A stretch of DNA of 64,000 nucleotides from Brachycybe producta (lineage: Eukaryota > Arthropoda > Diplopoda > Playtdesmida > Andrognathidae). Below are positions 1 through 10,367 of this stretch, piece after piece. The notes under the pieces are model-generated. The model was given only the letters and a program-made list of their open reading frames with translations. It was not told where the DNA came from and searched no databases. Position 1 is the first letter of the stretch, and the number at the start of each line of letters is the position of its first letter. The position numbers and the translations under genes were made by a program. The stretch is taken from the NCBI GenBank assembly GCA_036925085.1, contig JAUPFP010000066.1:186001-250000 (forward strand), given 5' to 3'.

Positions 1-334
1 GAATTTTTTTTCTTACGAGCGCACGTACTCATTGGAGTTTAACATAAGTTAGAAATTCGCAATTTTGAAATAGTTTGTAAAAATAGAAAAACACTTACCA
101 ATTTTGTGTCATTCTATCACTCGATCAGCATATATTTAAAGTGCACATTGCACTTTGAACCATCCAAATCGGACAACTTTAAATAATAAAAATAAACCAT
201 ATTGCCGCCAACTGTGTAGTTTTAAAAATTAACATTTCTTCTTTAACATCGGGTCTATGGGCTCAATATAAGAACGATGCTAGCGCTCTTTGTGGTGATT
301 TTTTGAAGTAATTTTGCGATGTGTAGCCTCGTAA
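1..334. repeat. Right arm of a large foldback element (family F5), cut by the window edge
   Basis: This stretch closely resembles the right arm of the complete foldback at 19858-20606. Shared blocks include a segment reading GATCAGCATATATTTAAAG, the phrase GTCTATGGGCTCAATA, the block GATGCTAGCGCTCTTTGTGG and the terminus GCGATG..TAGCCTC. The left arm lies outside the window. No coding potential is seen. Confidence 0.8.
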
Positions 335-1309
335 AGCTAAAGCGCATAGCTGAACATGGCGTTTAGAGTTTCTTTGCTAAAAACACATAATAATATGCTT
401 GAATTGGGGTTTTTCTTTACTTCCATATTTTACCTACTTTGCATTTATGTAGATCTATAAAAGCAGTGATGAGTTAAGATAGGGAAAAAAGGAGAGATAG
501 AATTTTGTCTTGTCTTTTAGGATTTTAATGCTCCATTATCAAAGCCAAAAAGATTGAATGTGAAATTGAGTGGAAGTAAAGGGGAAGAAGTAGAAATGGA
601 AAGAAGAGAGGAACCACCGCAGCATTTCATTTTCTTTTCTATTGGCGCTTTTTTTAAGAAAAGAAAAAAATGTCTACGTATTTTTCTTATGTCGACAAAT
701 TAGTGTATAGGTTTTTTTATCGATGTATTTTTAGGCCTGGGTTTCACATGCGTGCAGAAAATAGAACTAAAAATTTGAAGAAGAAAAAAAACATTCGGAA
801 AAAGATGTCTGCTATACTGTACTATACATTTCTGCTTTCCTTCGCATTCTAGGGTTCTCACATATTACAATAAAAAACGCTTTATGAGAAAAGAAAAGTG
901 AATTAGAAATCGCCATAATGAATGGAAGACTGTCATTTTATTGGTTGATAAAATATAATTCAGCGTGGCAGAATAGAAATTGTTGAAACATTTTCAACTT
1001 TTTTTTTCTTGCCTACTTACTTAGTCTGTCGAATACATAAAATACTATTCTATTTATATATTTTCAGTCACCTTTTTGTCTGTGGGACCTTGGCTTTTAA
1101 AAGAGGGGGTAAAAAGTTGAATTTGCATTAGTTTTCAGCCAACTAAAACGGAGAATAGTTTGAAATTGCTATAGATTAGTGGTTGTGGCCCAGATTATCA
1201 TTTGGACTAGAAATCGAAACAAGAGGGTCCATTTGAGAGCATCTTTGGTGGGGGGGGGGGTTGTATTAATATGTGCATTTTAGGAACTGTCAACTTTCCA
1301 ACAATAAGG
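335..1309. other. No gene seen; AT-rich DNA with a diverged dispersed repeat
   Basis: Only short chance reading frames occur. About 828-1015 (TTTCTGCTTTCC, GGGTTCTCAC, ATTACAA) resembles 16165-16345, so both are probably old copies of one dispersed repeat. A run of ten or more G lies near 1250-1260. Confidence 0.5.
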
Positions 1310-2120
1310 CACTTAAGGCCTTTCTAGAGCTTAACACACTTGTCTCTCAAAAATATTTCCGAATTACAAATTGGACTTCTATTTGTGATGTACGTGTACT
1401 TCCTATAGCCCAACAAAAGTTCTGAATTCGCAAGTGCCATCTAGTGAGAGAGTGGTACAACAAATGGCAAAATTGGATGAAAAACAAGTGGTTGGCAGCA
1501 GGCTATTAAGAGTAGGTACATATCCCTATGTTTTTCTACATTTGGTTATGGTCACCATTATTCATTATGACCCATTTTTAGAGTTTTTCATTTCAGAAGG
1601 TTATGGAAATGATACCCTTTTTAAGGCCTTGCTAGAGCTCAATGAAACAACACTCATGAATGATAGTTTTTGGGAGTTTTTTCCCCTCCCGAAAACTGTC
1701 GTTTTGGAGTAGAAAACTTGAGAACAGGCCTTGCTAGACCTCACTGAAAAAGAAATCTGAAAAAAAAAATATTCCAAGAACATAAATTTCACAAAATGGA
1801 ACTTAGAAAATAATTTGCAGCCTATAGCAACAATGAAAAACTCTGAAAAGAAAAGCAATTGTTTAATTCCCTATGCTGCTGTCTGCACATGGTCACCTTG
1901 ACCATTGCAGTGTTGCATTTCCCTGGATTCCCTATTGTATTTCAGAGGTTTTTTTTCGGAGTACACAAACTTTCCACTCTGAAACAGCAGTTTTTGGAAG
2001 AAAAAACATCCAATAACTATCATTTTTGAGTGTTTGAGTTCTAGTGAGGCTTTTGGAAGAAAAAAAAGTTCTAAAAGCCATCATTTCAGAATGTTTTTGT
2101 TGAGCTCTAGAAAGGTCTTT
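1310..2120. repeat. Degenerate foldback repeat with AAGGCCTTNCTAGAGCTCA motif
   Basis: The motif AAGGCCTTTCTAGAGCTTAA opens the block near 1318, recurs as AAGGCCTTGCTAGAGCTCAA near 1622, and appears reversed as GAGCTCTAGAAAGGTCTT near 2104-2118. Phrases such as CATTTCAGAA and GGAAGAAAAAA recur on both strands. The same termini bound the compact element at 31611-31919. The 92-, 85- and 83-codon open frames here lie inside the repeat and are not supported as genes. Confidence 0.55.
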
Positions 2121-3554
2121 ACAGAATTCATTCAAAAATTTGAATAACTTTACTAAATTATGAAGCCATAATTCATCATGCATCGTAACTTAAGCAAGTG
2201 GTCAAATGGTATCACTCATAGGTTCCTAGTAATTCTTTGCTGTTCCTAACGACTGGCACTGAGAGCATACTCTCGATTTTGTGACGGATATAGGGTCGAC
2301 CCCTTTGCGGCATAAACCATCGAAAAGTCGTATCCGCTCTAAGACTACCGTCTCCGCATTTTGGAATAACTAGCCCAGGATTGGAGGGGAGGGGGGAAGG
2401 ATAACATTAGGTGGCATACATGGTTGGATAAATTCCTGCTCCTGGACAATATTTGCTCCCATGTTTAATCCAACCAAACGGTGGGACTAAACTTCGGGCT
2501 TAACTAGGACTATTGCTGTGCCACTGTTTGTAGATGCAGCTAACCTTTTAGCATGCTATACTACTATTGCAAGCATATGTTGTCATTTTCAAACCTTACC
2601 TATAAACATTCTAAACAAACAAACAAAAACGCATTACACACACACACACACATTCGTATGTGTTACGGTGTCTTCAACGGTGTCCGAAAAAAAAAAAAGA
2701 AGATAGAAATTAGATTATTTTCAATCCATCTGATGTCCAGAGATTTTTTTTTTGATAACTTACTTTAAGAGGGAGAGGGAGAGAGAGAAAGATCATTCAT
2801 TTTTCAGTTTGGACAAGAGAGGATTTTTCATTTTGAACAGGGTTTTGAACTCTTTAGTCCATGCGTGGCAAGCTGCCACCTGGGTCTCTTTTCCCTTTTT
2901 TTTTTTCTCTCCCTCTTTTTCACCCTTCTTTTTTTCTATGATATAAAATCACCAATTCCTATCCATTAGGTCTCAAAATTCACTCCCCCCCCCCTCCTTC
3001 CCTTAGTGTAATTTTGGATAATGGGTACAACCAATATAATTTCATAAATTTTTAATACATTCTCTGTTTATTACTACACGTTTGCCACTCTTTTTTTGTG
3101 TGTGTGAGAAGATGTGAATCACAAGCCACACACACACCATTAGCTACTTTTAAAAGTTTCCAATATCCATGTTTTTTGAACTACCACTCAATTGACATAC
3201 ACACACCTTAGTGTTGAACACGCACACATATCTAATTCTGAAACATACAACATACTGTACGTGTGTGACATTCTGGAACACACATTTCATTCTTAATCAT
3301 TATTGAACACATAGGGTGATACAGCATGCATTATGCATAAAGAATGAATGTTCAACGTAGACATTTATGAAAACAAGAGCGACATTTGTCATTCCAGAAC
3401 ACATTACACATATAATTTCATTCTAGAACCGCACAAGTTCCTGGGTTTCACTGGTCCGCCAGATCAGGGCCTTTCTTCTAAGGGGACCCAGAAGACAACA
3501 TATAATACTAATGTGATAATTTATATAAAAAAAAATTAAAATCATTATAATTAA
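2121..3554. other. No gene seen; CA, GA and C-run simple sequence
   Basis: The stretch holds (CA)n at about 2636-2652, (GA)n at about 2769-2790, a C-run at about 2984-2994, and ACACAC-rich phrases from 3120 to 3440. Phrases such as ATTCTGGAACACACATT and ATTCCAGAACACATTACACA recur in diverged form, and similar ones appear near 4320-4610. No credible open frame was found. Confidence 0.5.
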
Positions 3555-3924
3555 GAGGTAGGACGAATCCTAAATTTTCCCTCGAATTCGAATCCTTCAT
3601 ATAAGAATCCTATATTATTCATTAAGAAGATACAAATAAATGAAATAATATTAAATATTAAATTATTAATAATAATAAAAAAACAGTGCGGCACTCGGGG
3701 TCGCCACAAGGTGATATTGGTGATCCGGATACCACCGAAATTGCAACATTGAACGCTTCTATTGGACGTCAATGGAGTTAAAACTAATTTTACCAAAATT
3801 TTTAACAGGTTTTTTTTAAAGGTTGGGATTCAAAAGGTTCGAAAGCCGAAAAAAGCGCAAAGATTCGAGTTTTTGAATCTCGAATATCTTTCAAGATTCG
3901 CAGGATTCGAATGTCCCATCCCTA
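3555..3924. repeat. Family IV MITE-like element, copy 1
   Basis: Begins GAGGTAGGACGAATCC and ends ATTCGAATGTCCCATCCCT; the ends are imperfect inverted repeats of each other (AGGGATGGGACATTCGAA). The inside carries the family hallmark of many TTCGAA words, an AT-rich core with ATTAATAATAATAAAA, and the phrase GGTCGCCACAAGGTGATATTGG. Other copies lie at 18952-19713, 23863-24099 and 36862-37280. Confidence 0.8.
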
Positions 3925-4621
3925 ATTATGATTTTAAAGTCTTTTTCTATACAGGTAATGGCACTTGATTGATTTGTCAGCCTATTTTGCCAAATCACCC
4001 TTCCCATTTCTTATGCAACTGATCCTTTGGTGAACACTTGAATCATACCATATGAGGTCTTTCTGGTCAGGAATTATTCTTTGCTTCCTGTAGTAACCTT
4101 CGTGTTGACGTTCGTCGAGAGACTGCCAAAGACACTTCTGAAGAATGTTCAAAAGGATGTCTTAACTGTTAAACCAGCTTACTTCCGTTGTGTTCACCAA
4201 TTTACTGCAGCAGTTTAGAGTCTAGTTAGGGTGGGTATATTCCCTATGTAATCGAAAGGTTCTGGCTCTGTTAAATACTTCAGACTTGAGCATTCCTTAC
4301 TTTTGTTAGAGCCCTACGGAGAACACCAAACACGCACGCTTTATTTTTCAAGAACTTGTAATTCTTCATTCATTACACATTCACATTTTCTCATTTGAAA
4401 ACACAAACACACACGTGACCAATTACAGGGGCTCGGTAGCTTGAGTGACAGTGACTGAGTAAAAGTTTGATGATGGGCCCAAAGTTTTAAGGAGGGCCAA
4501 AACCTACAAAGACAATACACACGTGCAGCAGACACGCGCACATCATTCTAGGAATTACAACACATGCAGAAAGAGAGAGACACATGCTAGAAAACAAATT
4601 TCTCATTCCGGAATAGATCTA
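3925..4621. other. No gene seen
   Basis: Mixed-composition unique DNA up to about 4320, then CACACA-rich sequence with phrases resembling 3120-3440. The 66-codon minus-strand open frame at 4341-4541 has no recognisable domain. Confidence 0.45.
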
Positions 4622-4716
4622 CACCCAAGCATTTCTGCCCAGCACTAAAATTTCGTTTGCCCCGCCTTTTTATGACATCAGACCAAGTAAGGTTTATTGC
4701 TGGGCTGAACTGCCTG
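4622..4716. repeat. Family B MITE, internally deleted copy
   Basis: Carries both ends of the family (TCTGCCCAGCACTAAAATTT on the left, GCTGGGCTGAACTGCCTGT on the right) with CGTTTGCCCCGCC next to the left end. Most of the usual 190-bp interior is missing. Confidence 0.6.
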
Positions 4717-4734
4717 TGCATACAAACGCAACAC

Positions 4735-4931
4735 ACAGGCATCTCTGTCCGGCACTAACTTTTCGTTTACCCCGCCCTTTTAGTGAGCGTCATCAATTTC
4801 TAATTGGTTCGTTACTTGGTCTGATGTCACATGCCCCGCCCTTTTCAATTTCTATTTGGTTGATATTTGGTCTGACGCTCATAAAAGGGTGAGGCCAACA
4901 AAATTTTTACTGCTGGCCAGAGAATTCCTGT
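4735..4931. repeat. Family B hAT-like MITE, copy 1
   Basis: Starts ACAGGCATCTCTGTCCGGCA and ends CTGGCCAGAGAATTCCTGT, with arms that pair across the element. CGCAACAC (4727-4734) and CACAACAC (4932-4939) flank it, an 8-bp target duplication with one mismatch. The interior has the family core CCCCGCCCTTT, TCTGATGTCACATG and CTGACGCTCATAAAAGGG. Confidence 0.8.
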
Positions 4932-5323
4932 CACAACACTCCATTCTTCCAGAGACTTTTTTATCTTTCATTCCTAGTATGCACTCCTGTGCAATGTTTC
5001 TTAAATCTTCACCTTTCTCGTGCTAGAAACACACACCAAACTAGAAAGTGCACAAGAGGAGCACTTGAAACCACTTCCTGTGAAATGGTTTTTATTTTTT
5101 ATTTTAAGTTATACCCTATCAATTTTTATGAATATTAATGGGGATGCATTGGTCTTGCTATCTATTTATACCTTATGGGATTACAGATTATTAGCCGATA
5201 TATTCCCCTCAAACCTGATTTTTTTTCTTCTTCTTCTTGGTTTCTCAATATATTTCTAGATATATCCTCTCTTAGTTTTTTTTGCAAATAAATTGATCCC
5301 TAAAGCAATAATATATGTAAGCC

Positions 5324-5325
<2 letters not shown>

Positions 5326-5376
<51 letters not shown>
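5326..5376. repeat. (CT)n microsatellite
   Basis: An uninterrupted CT dinucleotide tract of about 51 bp. Confidence 0.95.
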
Positions 5377-5379
<3 letters not shown>

Positions 5380-5769
5380 TATGGGCGACAAATCCAATCG
5401 CATTTACTCTCATACAGAAACACATAGGAACATAAAAATTCAAATTGAACTTTTTTTTGTGTATATAATATACACAAGATGTGTTTGCATATATTTGGAT
5501 TTTTTTTTTGCAAAAAAAAAGGGTGGGGGAAGAGATGGGAATCGAATTTAAAGTCTAACACATTCGATGTTATTTTTTTATTTTAGTTAAGTTTGTGGAG
5601 GTGATTTCTTTTGAATGTTATTTTATATTTTAAAGGGATCACCAAAATATATACTGAAAAAAAAATAGGGGAATATGGAGGAAATGGGAAGAGGAGGAGG
5701 TTAGAATGCAATGTGTCCATGTGTGAATATCTCACGATGAAACGTGTGATCAAGAGCAAAGTAGGAATT

Positions 5770-5773
<4 letters not shown>

Positions 5774-5805
<32 letters not shown>
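5774..5805 (+). repeat. Poly-G run, 32 bases
   Basis: A homopolymer of 32 G on the plus strand, the longest of many G or C runs in the window. It could form G-quadruplexes, but its length may also reflect assembly or sequencing error. Confidence 0.9.
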
Positions 5806-5807
<2 letters not shown>

Positions 5808-6145
5808 TCAAGTAAAAGGGGAGATGAGAGGTGTGGGTTCAAATATATGAGTCACTCAAGTTTCCTAATTTTCTGATATTTGAATTGGGTTTTTATATTT
5901 AAGTAAATAATTTATTAATGAATTGTGTGATGTGTGTGTGGAGTTTCTAGAGTGGTCACGTGTCTCTCTTGCACACGCATGCGCGTTATGCAGTGGAACC
6001 GCCTATTTGGTGTTCACACACATTTCTTCCTGAAGTTGGCATTGTCAAAAGAAATACCATTTTTTTGAGTTTACAATTGCCTAAAGTGACTTCATGGGAG
6101 GGGACCATATTTTAAAATAAAAGTTTTACTCTTGGCCCCATTGTA

Positions 6146-6476
6146 TTGGTTGGGATTTTCATGGAAAAAGTCAAGCAAATGTTTCTCAGTCTGTGGCCCA
6201 CGTGCCAATTGTGAAGTAATCACATCGTTATTAGAATTAATTAACTGCAATTATGCTCTTTTTTTCTAATCAAGGTTGGTTAGAGGCTAGAAATGTCTGG
6301 TTACTATCAGTTGTCAACTAGAGAGTTCTAGCCTTTAACCAGATGTTGTTGATTGAAAAAAAAAATCGTAATTGTGGGTTGATCCTCTAATCGGAGAGAT
6401 AGTTACGCCACAATTGGCTCTTGGGCCACAGATTGAGAAATATTTTGCTTGATATTGCATGAAAATCCTAACCCTA
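6146..6476. repeat. Family III MITE-like foldback, copy 1
   Basis: Left end TTGGTTGGGATTTTCATG and right end CATGAAAATCCTAACCCTA are inverted. Subterminal arms include CAAATGTTTCTCAGTCTGTGG on one side, mirrored by CCACAGATTGAGAAA on the other, and GGTTAGAGGCTAGA mirrored by TCTAGCCTTTAACC. Other copies: 19050-19385, 22590-22672, 22967-23145, 36647-37372 and 59094-59398. Confidence 0.8.
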
Positions 6477-6566
6477 GTAATAATATAAAATATGTATTGT
6501 GAAAAAAGAAGAGAAAAAGGGGGGGGGGGGCTGGCTTCTAGTTTTTTATGTTTGAAATGTACACCC

Positions 6567-6608
<42 letters not shown>
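6477..6608. repeat. G-run, (GT)n and (GA)n tract at an LTR element insertion site
   Basis: A run of about 11 G, then GTGTGTGTGAGAGAG running directly into the LTR at 6609. The GA tract resumes at 9590 on the other side of the element, so the element entered a microsatellite. Confidence 0.85.
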
Positions 6609-6610
<2 letters not shown>

Positions 6611-7246
6611 TGGAGATTTTTTCTTTTAGAAGCGTTTTCTTTCTTTTTATAAAAATCGCGACTTTTGTAGTTATTCTCCTTGTTCTTTGATGGTAAAGAA
6701 AAAAACAAGAACGAGTTGAAGTGATGTTTTCTGCAGAGATACTTTTTTATTGTTTCACTTATTTTTGGATACAGTATTTCGTTTTTCAGAATAAATTTGT
6801 TACTAACTCAAAATACAAAAAATTGTCTCTTCTTATAGCCAGCTCAAACAATGGGCTGGCAGTCATTGGTAATTAGTTAAAGACAGGAATAAATGCATTT
6901 GTCAAAAAGATACAATGGTCACTGCATTTTTTCTAGGGCAGTGACCCAAGCAAGGATTAACCACAGGAAATTGAATATTTAAAGTAAAAGTCGGCCTCTA
7001 GATGGTTTGTGAATTAACACAATTTTTTGAAAAGAAAAAAGTATACCTAAACCAAAAGTTAAACAAAAAACTGCAATGAAAAAGAAAGAGTATAATAAAC
7101 GCCGGTAAAATAAAAGAATTAAAATTAACGTGTATGAAATCTTTATAGTAGCTGGTGGTCCTACAAATTGAACATGTTTGTTCAATAGGGGACCACCAGA
7201 AAATAGATTAGTGTAAGGGTCAGTGACCATCTTTTTGGACACCACA
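6609..7246 (-). repeat. 3' LTR of the short LTR element
   Basis: Direct repeat of 8952-9589. In element orientation it begins TGTGGTGTCC and ends AATCTCCACA, a short inverted repeat typical of LTR ends. The pol remnant reads through its first 268 bases before a stop at 6979. I see no polypurine tract upstream, probably because the deletion junction lies close by. Confidence 0.9.
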
Positions 7247-8068
7247 TTCGCCGTCGACGACGGAGGGTCTATCCGATCAGTCGTCGAGGTGTCCATGTTG
7301 TTTCCTTTGATGTGGAAGAACCCATCTCTTTCATCTAGAGTACTGAAGATCCTCTTTCCATGCAGTCGTCTTAGTAGGCTGTCTATACACAGAAGTGGGT
7401 AACTATCTTTAACTGTTTTTTGATTTAGTCGCCGATAGTCCACACAAAGATGTCTAGTTTCAGCCTTTTTTGACATCAAGACAGTGGCAAAAGCCCAATG
7501 AGATTTACAAGGTCGGACTATTCCTCTTTGGCAGAGTGATTTAACTTGTCTAATTTCTTCATCTTCTCGACACATGGGTCTCCTTCGCTCCTTAATAGGG
7601 CAGTGATGGCCAGTGTTGATTTTGTGTTGTATTCCTTCTGTGTATTTCTCATGCTTTGGGGTTACTTTGAAGACATCGCCGTATCTCAAGATGATTTCTT
7701 TTAATTTTTCATCTTGTTCTGATCCAAGTTCAATGTCTTCTATTTTCAACTGCCTTGTATTTTTTGATGCATCCTTTTGGTACCCTGGTGCCTCAGTTGC
7801 TTCTTTTTGTAGAGACATCTTCAAGGTTTGGTGAGGCTCATTGCATTCTTTTGGCTTTGGTTGAGTAACCCTTGCATAATAGAAATCCGTGTGGTCATTC
7901 ACAAAATTCAAAACAGCACTACCATTTAGGAAATCTTTTCCGAGCACAATTTCTCCTGGTGCATCCATATCTAACACTGCCTTGGCTTTGACATTATTTA
8001 TGGACATTGGGATAGAGAGGAGGGATTCGTTACCGTTGTCAAATTTGAAAGTTACATAGTTCAGGTCT

Positions 8069-8098
8069 GGCGTTGAGTTTTGTTGGTTCCCCAACGCC
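8069..8098 (-). promoter_or_regulatory. Stem-loop downstream of the gag-pol frameshift site
   Basis: On the minus strand GGCGTTG (8098-8092) pairs perfectly with CAACGCC (8075-8069), starting 7 bases after the slippery heptamer. A smaller alternative hairpin, GTTGG-GGAA-CCAAC, overlaps its 5' arm. The spacing and strength fit a ribosome-pausing element for -1 frameshifting. Confidence 0.65.
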
Positions 8099-8102
8099 TG
8101 TC

Positions 8103-8933
8103 TTAGTTTCCCTGATCCGGAATTTGGTTTCTTTCAGGTGACCGTCCACACCCACACACAGGCCAGTTGCCAGAACACTTTTTACATTTGGAAGTACATC
8201 CACAAGCAGGCCACTCCCCTTTGCACTTGAAACATATCTTGTGATTTGATTTTTTAGAAATGCCATGCATTTGTTGCAATTTTTCAACTTCATTACGTAA
8301 AGCTTTAAGTTCTTCCAAGATGAGTTTTGTCTCTTCTCTATCTTTGGAAGTCGCCATTGCATAAAGGCTTCTGTTTGCCTTTCTTTCTGTGGCCAAGGAC
8401 TCCTCTGCTCTTTCGGCATATTTTAAAAGTTCTTTTAAAGTTCTTACTTCATTAATGGAGATAGATGACTGTATCCTGCTCTGGAGAGAAGCTGGTAGAC
8501 GGTCGAACAAGTCCGGGACCATATCATCTTCACGTGAACCCGGATGCTGGATGAGGTACCAATGTTTGTAGTCGATGGCAAAATTCGAAATTCTGGTCTC
8601 CTCTGGGTCATATTGCATTTTCCGTAATTTTTCTCTGACAATTTGTCGTTTTTCTTTGTCGACAAATTTTGCCAGAAAAGCAGTTTTAAAATCATCCCAC
8701 ACACTGTGTTCACTGAGTCCGGGTTCAATATCGTCTTCGAACCAATATTTAGGGGTTCGTTCAAAACAATATTTCACTTGTTTTAGTCTCTGTTCATCTG
8801 TGAGCATACGTGATTTTCTCTCAAAGGTTGATAGCCATTGGAATGGTTCTTCATCAAAATCACCACTGAATAGTGGTAGATCTATGGACATCATTGCAAA
8901 CATCTTTGCAAGTTCTTGGTTATCTTTAGCCAT
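8103..8933 (-). CDS. gag: Gag-like capsid/nucleocapsid protein of the short LTR element
   Basis: 276 residues, intact. It would form the particle that packages element RNA. Residues about 15-190 look like a retrotransposon gag domain (PLFSGDFDEEPFQWLSTFE, then FVDKEKRQIVREKLRKM and later RLPASLQSRIQSSIS). Residues about 195-225 are charged and helix-like (KLILEELKALRNEVEKLQQM), a likely coiled coil. The C-terminus lacks a CCHC knuckle. Instead it has two copies of C-x2-C-x6-C-x-C (C234, C237, C244, C246 and C250, C253, C260, C262), each with a WP pair, which suggests metal binding. The ATG at 8933 follows the primer-binding site directly. The stop at 8103-8105 abuts the slippery site. The intact frame suggests a recent insertion. 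Confidence 0.85.
   Translation of the reverse strand: MAKDNQELAKMFAMMSIDLPLFSGDFDEEPFQWLSTFERKSRMLTDEQRLKQVKYCFERTPKYWFEDDIEPGLSEHSVWDDFKTAFLAKFVDKEKRQIVREKLRKMQYDPEETRISNFAIDYKHWYLIQHPGSREDDMVPDLFDRLPASLQSRIQSSISINEVRTLKELLKYAERAEESLATERKANRSLYAMATSKDREETKLILEELKALRNEVEKLQQMHGISKKSNHKICFKCKGEWPACGCTSKCKKCSGNWPVCGCGRSPERNQIPDQGN
8106..8112 (-). promoter_or_regulatory. -1 ribosomal frameshift heptamer GGGAAAC
   Basis: In the gag frame the bases read CAG GGA AAC TAA, so G GGA AAC has the X XXY YYZ form and lies directly before the gag stop. Slipping back one base gives GGG AAA CTA AGA CAG and continues in the pol frame. A 7-bp stem follows after a 7-base spacer. Confidence 0.8.
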
Positions 8934-8949
8934 CCTGTCGACTGCGCCA
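8934..8949 (-). other. Primer-binding site of the short LTR element
   Basis: On the minus strand TGGCGCAGTCGACAGG begins two bases after the LTR end, with the leading TGG expected for pairing to a tRNA CCA end. I did not identify the tRNA. The gag ATG follows with no leader. Confidence 0.7.
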
Positions 8950-8951
8950 AA

Positions 8952-9589
8952 TGTGGAGATTTTTTCTTTTAGAAGCGTTTTCTTTCTTTTTATAAAAATC
9001 GCGACTTTTGTAGTTATTCTCCTTGTTCTTTGATGGTAAAGAAAAAAACAAGAACGAGTTGAAGTGATGTTTTCTGCAGAGATACTTTTTTATTGTTTCA
9101 CTTATTTTTGGATACAGTATTTCGTTTTTCAGAATAAATTTGTTACTAACTCAAATTACAAAAAATTGTCTCTTCTTATAGCCAGCTCAAACAATGGGCT
9201 GGCAGTCATTGGTAATTAGTTAAAGACAGGAATAAATGCATTTGTCAAAAAGATACAATGGTCACTGCATTTTTTCTAGGGCAGTGACCCAAGCAAGGAT
9301 TAACCACAGGAAATTGAATATTTAAAGTAAAAGTCGGCCTCTAGATGGTTTGTGAATTAACACAATTTTTTGAAAAGAAAAAAGTATACCTAAACCAAAA
9401 GTTAAACAAAAAACTGCAATGAAAAAGAAAGAGTATAATAAACGCCGGTAAAATAAAAGAATTAAAATTAACGTGTATGAAATCTTTATTGTAGCTGGTG
9501 GTCCTACAAATTGAACATGTTTGTTCAATAGGGGACCGCCAGAAAATAGATTAGTGTAAGGGTCAGTGACCATCTTTTTGGACACCACA
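8952..9589 (-). repeat. 5' LTR of the short LTR element
   Basis: 638 bp, matching 6609-7246 with three differences seen by eye (an A/T near 9156, an A/T near 9490 and an A/G near 9538). It should hold the element's promoter and polyadenylation signals; I could not place them with confidence. Confidence 0.9.
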
Positions 9590-10367
9590 AGAGAGAGAGA
9601 ACACGTGCACACAGTGTTACTATTATTGTATGAAGAAGACACTTAAAAGTCAGGGTGCCACATACAGAAAATAAAATCCAACTGAAAATGTCACTGAAAA
9701 CAAATTTATCCATTATTTGACAGAAAGTAAAATATTTAAGAAAATATATAAAATATATATAAAAGAAAAAAAAATATTTGAAGGTGTTTCAACTTTTCTC
9801 TATTCTGCCATTGCGGAGATAAGCCTAGATTACACATACATAAAAACAAGCAGGAAATAGATATAAAAAAAGATTAAAGAAAATTTCAGTTGTGTTTCTG
9901 TTTTGCTTGGCGTTCAACTTTCAAGGAGAAATTTTAGAAACATTAGAAGGAGACATATAGAATGAAAGCTTCTCTGTTAAGCCATTTTAAATGGCTGGTA
10001 AAATGTAATTCTACATAACAGAATGGAAAACAATGTCATCATTTTTTCTGCCTAGGTTCTACCAAATAAACCGAATTTTTCAATTAAGATGAATTTCTTT
10101 TTCGGTCGTTTTTTTTTCTCCTGATGTGTATTACTATTTTATTAGCCAATGGGAAGACATATTTCAAACACAATATTCTTTATAGATCCTCCTGTTTTTC
10201 TTTTTTTCCTTCTGTAACCTAAAAATGTTATTGAAATGTTTTCTAAAAACGCGAAGAAAAGCAGAAATTAATAACCTCTTTTATGATCTTTTATTTTCAT
10301 TTCCTGCTTATTTTATGCATGTGTGGTCCTGCCTTTACGATAGTTTTTTTTTTACAGTTCTTACAAT
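9590..10367. other. No gene seen
   Basis: AT-rich DNA starting with the rest of the GA microsatellite. The only open frames are short (62 codons at 10225-10413) and run into the adjoining MITE. Confidence 0.5.

Larger units (their letters stand above)
4940..6145. other. No gene seen; simple-sequence rich
   Basis: Contains the CT and G tracts listed separately, poly-T patches and TGTGTG patches. Short open frames such as 5020-5259 and 5611-5850 encode only low-complexity or poly-glycine peptides. Confidence 0.5.
6979..8112 (-). pseudogene. Truncated pol (protease remnant plus N-terminal reverse transcriptase) in the -1 frame
   Basis: Entered from gag by a -1 shift at 8106-8112; the frame is then open to 6979, 371 residues from a TTG codon at 8094. 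Residues about 30-60 resemble a retropepsin but read VLDMDAPGE where a DTG or DSG motif is expected, so the protease is probably dead. Residues about 160-270 match the start of Ty3/gypsy reverse transcriptase: GIVRPCKSHWAFATVLMSKK, LCVDYRRLNQKT, then FSTLDERDGFFHI with the first catalytic aspartate. The homology stops there and the frame runs into the LTR. The YxDD motif, RNase H and integrase are absent. This is an internal deletion rather than scattered decay. Confidence 0.85.
6609..9589 (-). mobile_element. Short LTR retrotransposon, Ty3/gypsy type, internally deleted pol
   Basis: Two 638-bp direct repeats (TGTGGAGATT...GACACCACA) flank only 1705 bp of internal sequence on the minus strand. 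I count three differences between the LTRs, so insertion looks recent. AGAG flanks both sides (6605-6608 and 9590-9593), fitting a 4-bp target duplication, though it lies in a GA repeat and is not decisive. The internal part holds an intact small gag, a frameshift site, a decayed protease and the start of reverse transcriptase. The YxDD motif, RNase H and integrase are missing, so any movement would need help from a full-length relative. Confidence 0.9.

Noticed and set aside
2270-2350. tRNA-like fold around GGATATAGGGTCGACCCC
   Set aside because: No acceptor, anticodon or T-arm consensus could be placed.
8039-8764. Minus-strand frames of 126 and 106 codons and the plus-strand 152-codon frame at 8575-9033
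   Set aside because: Shadows of the intact gag frame in other phases.
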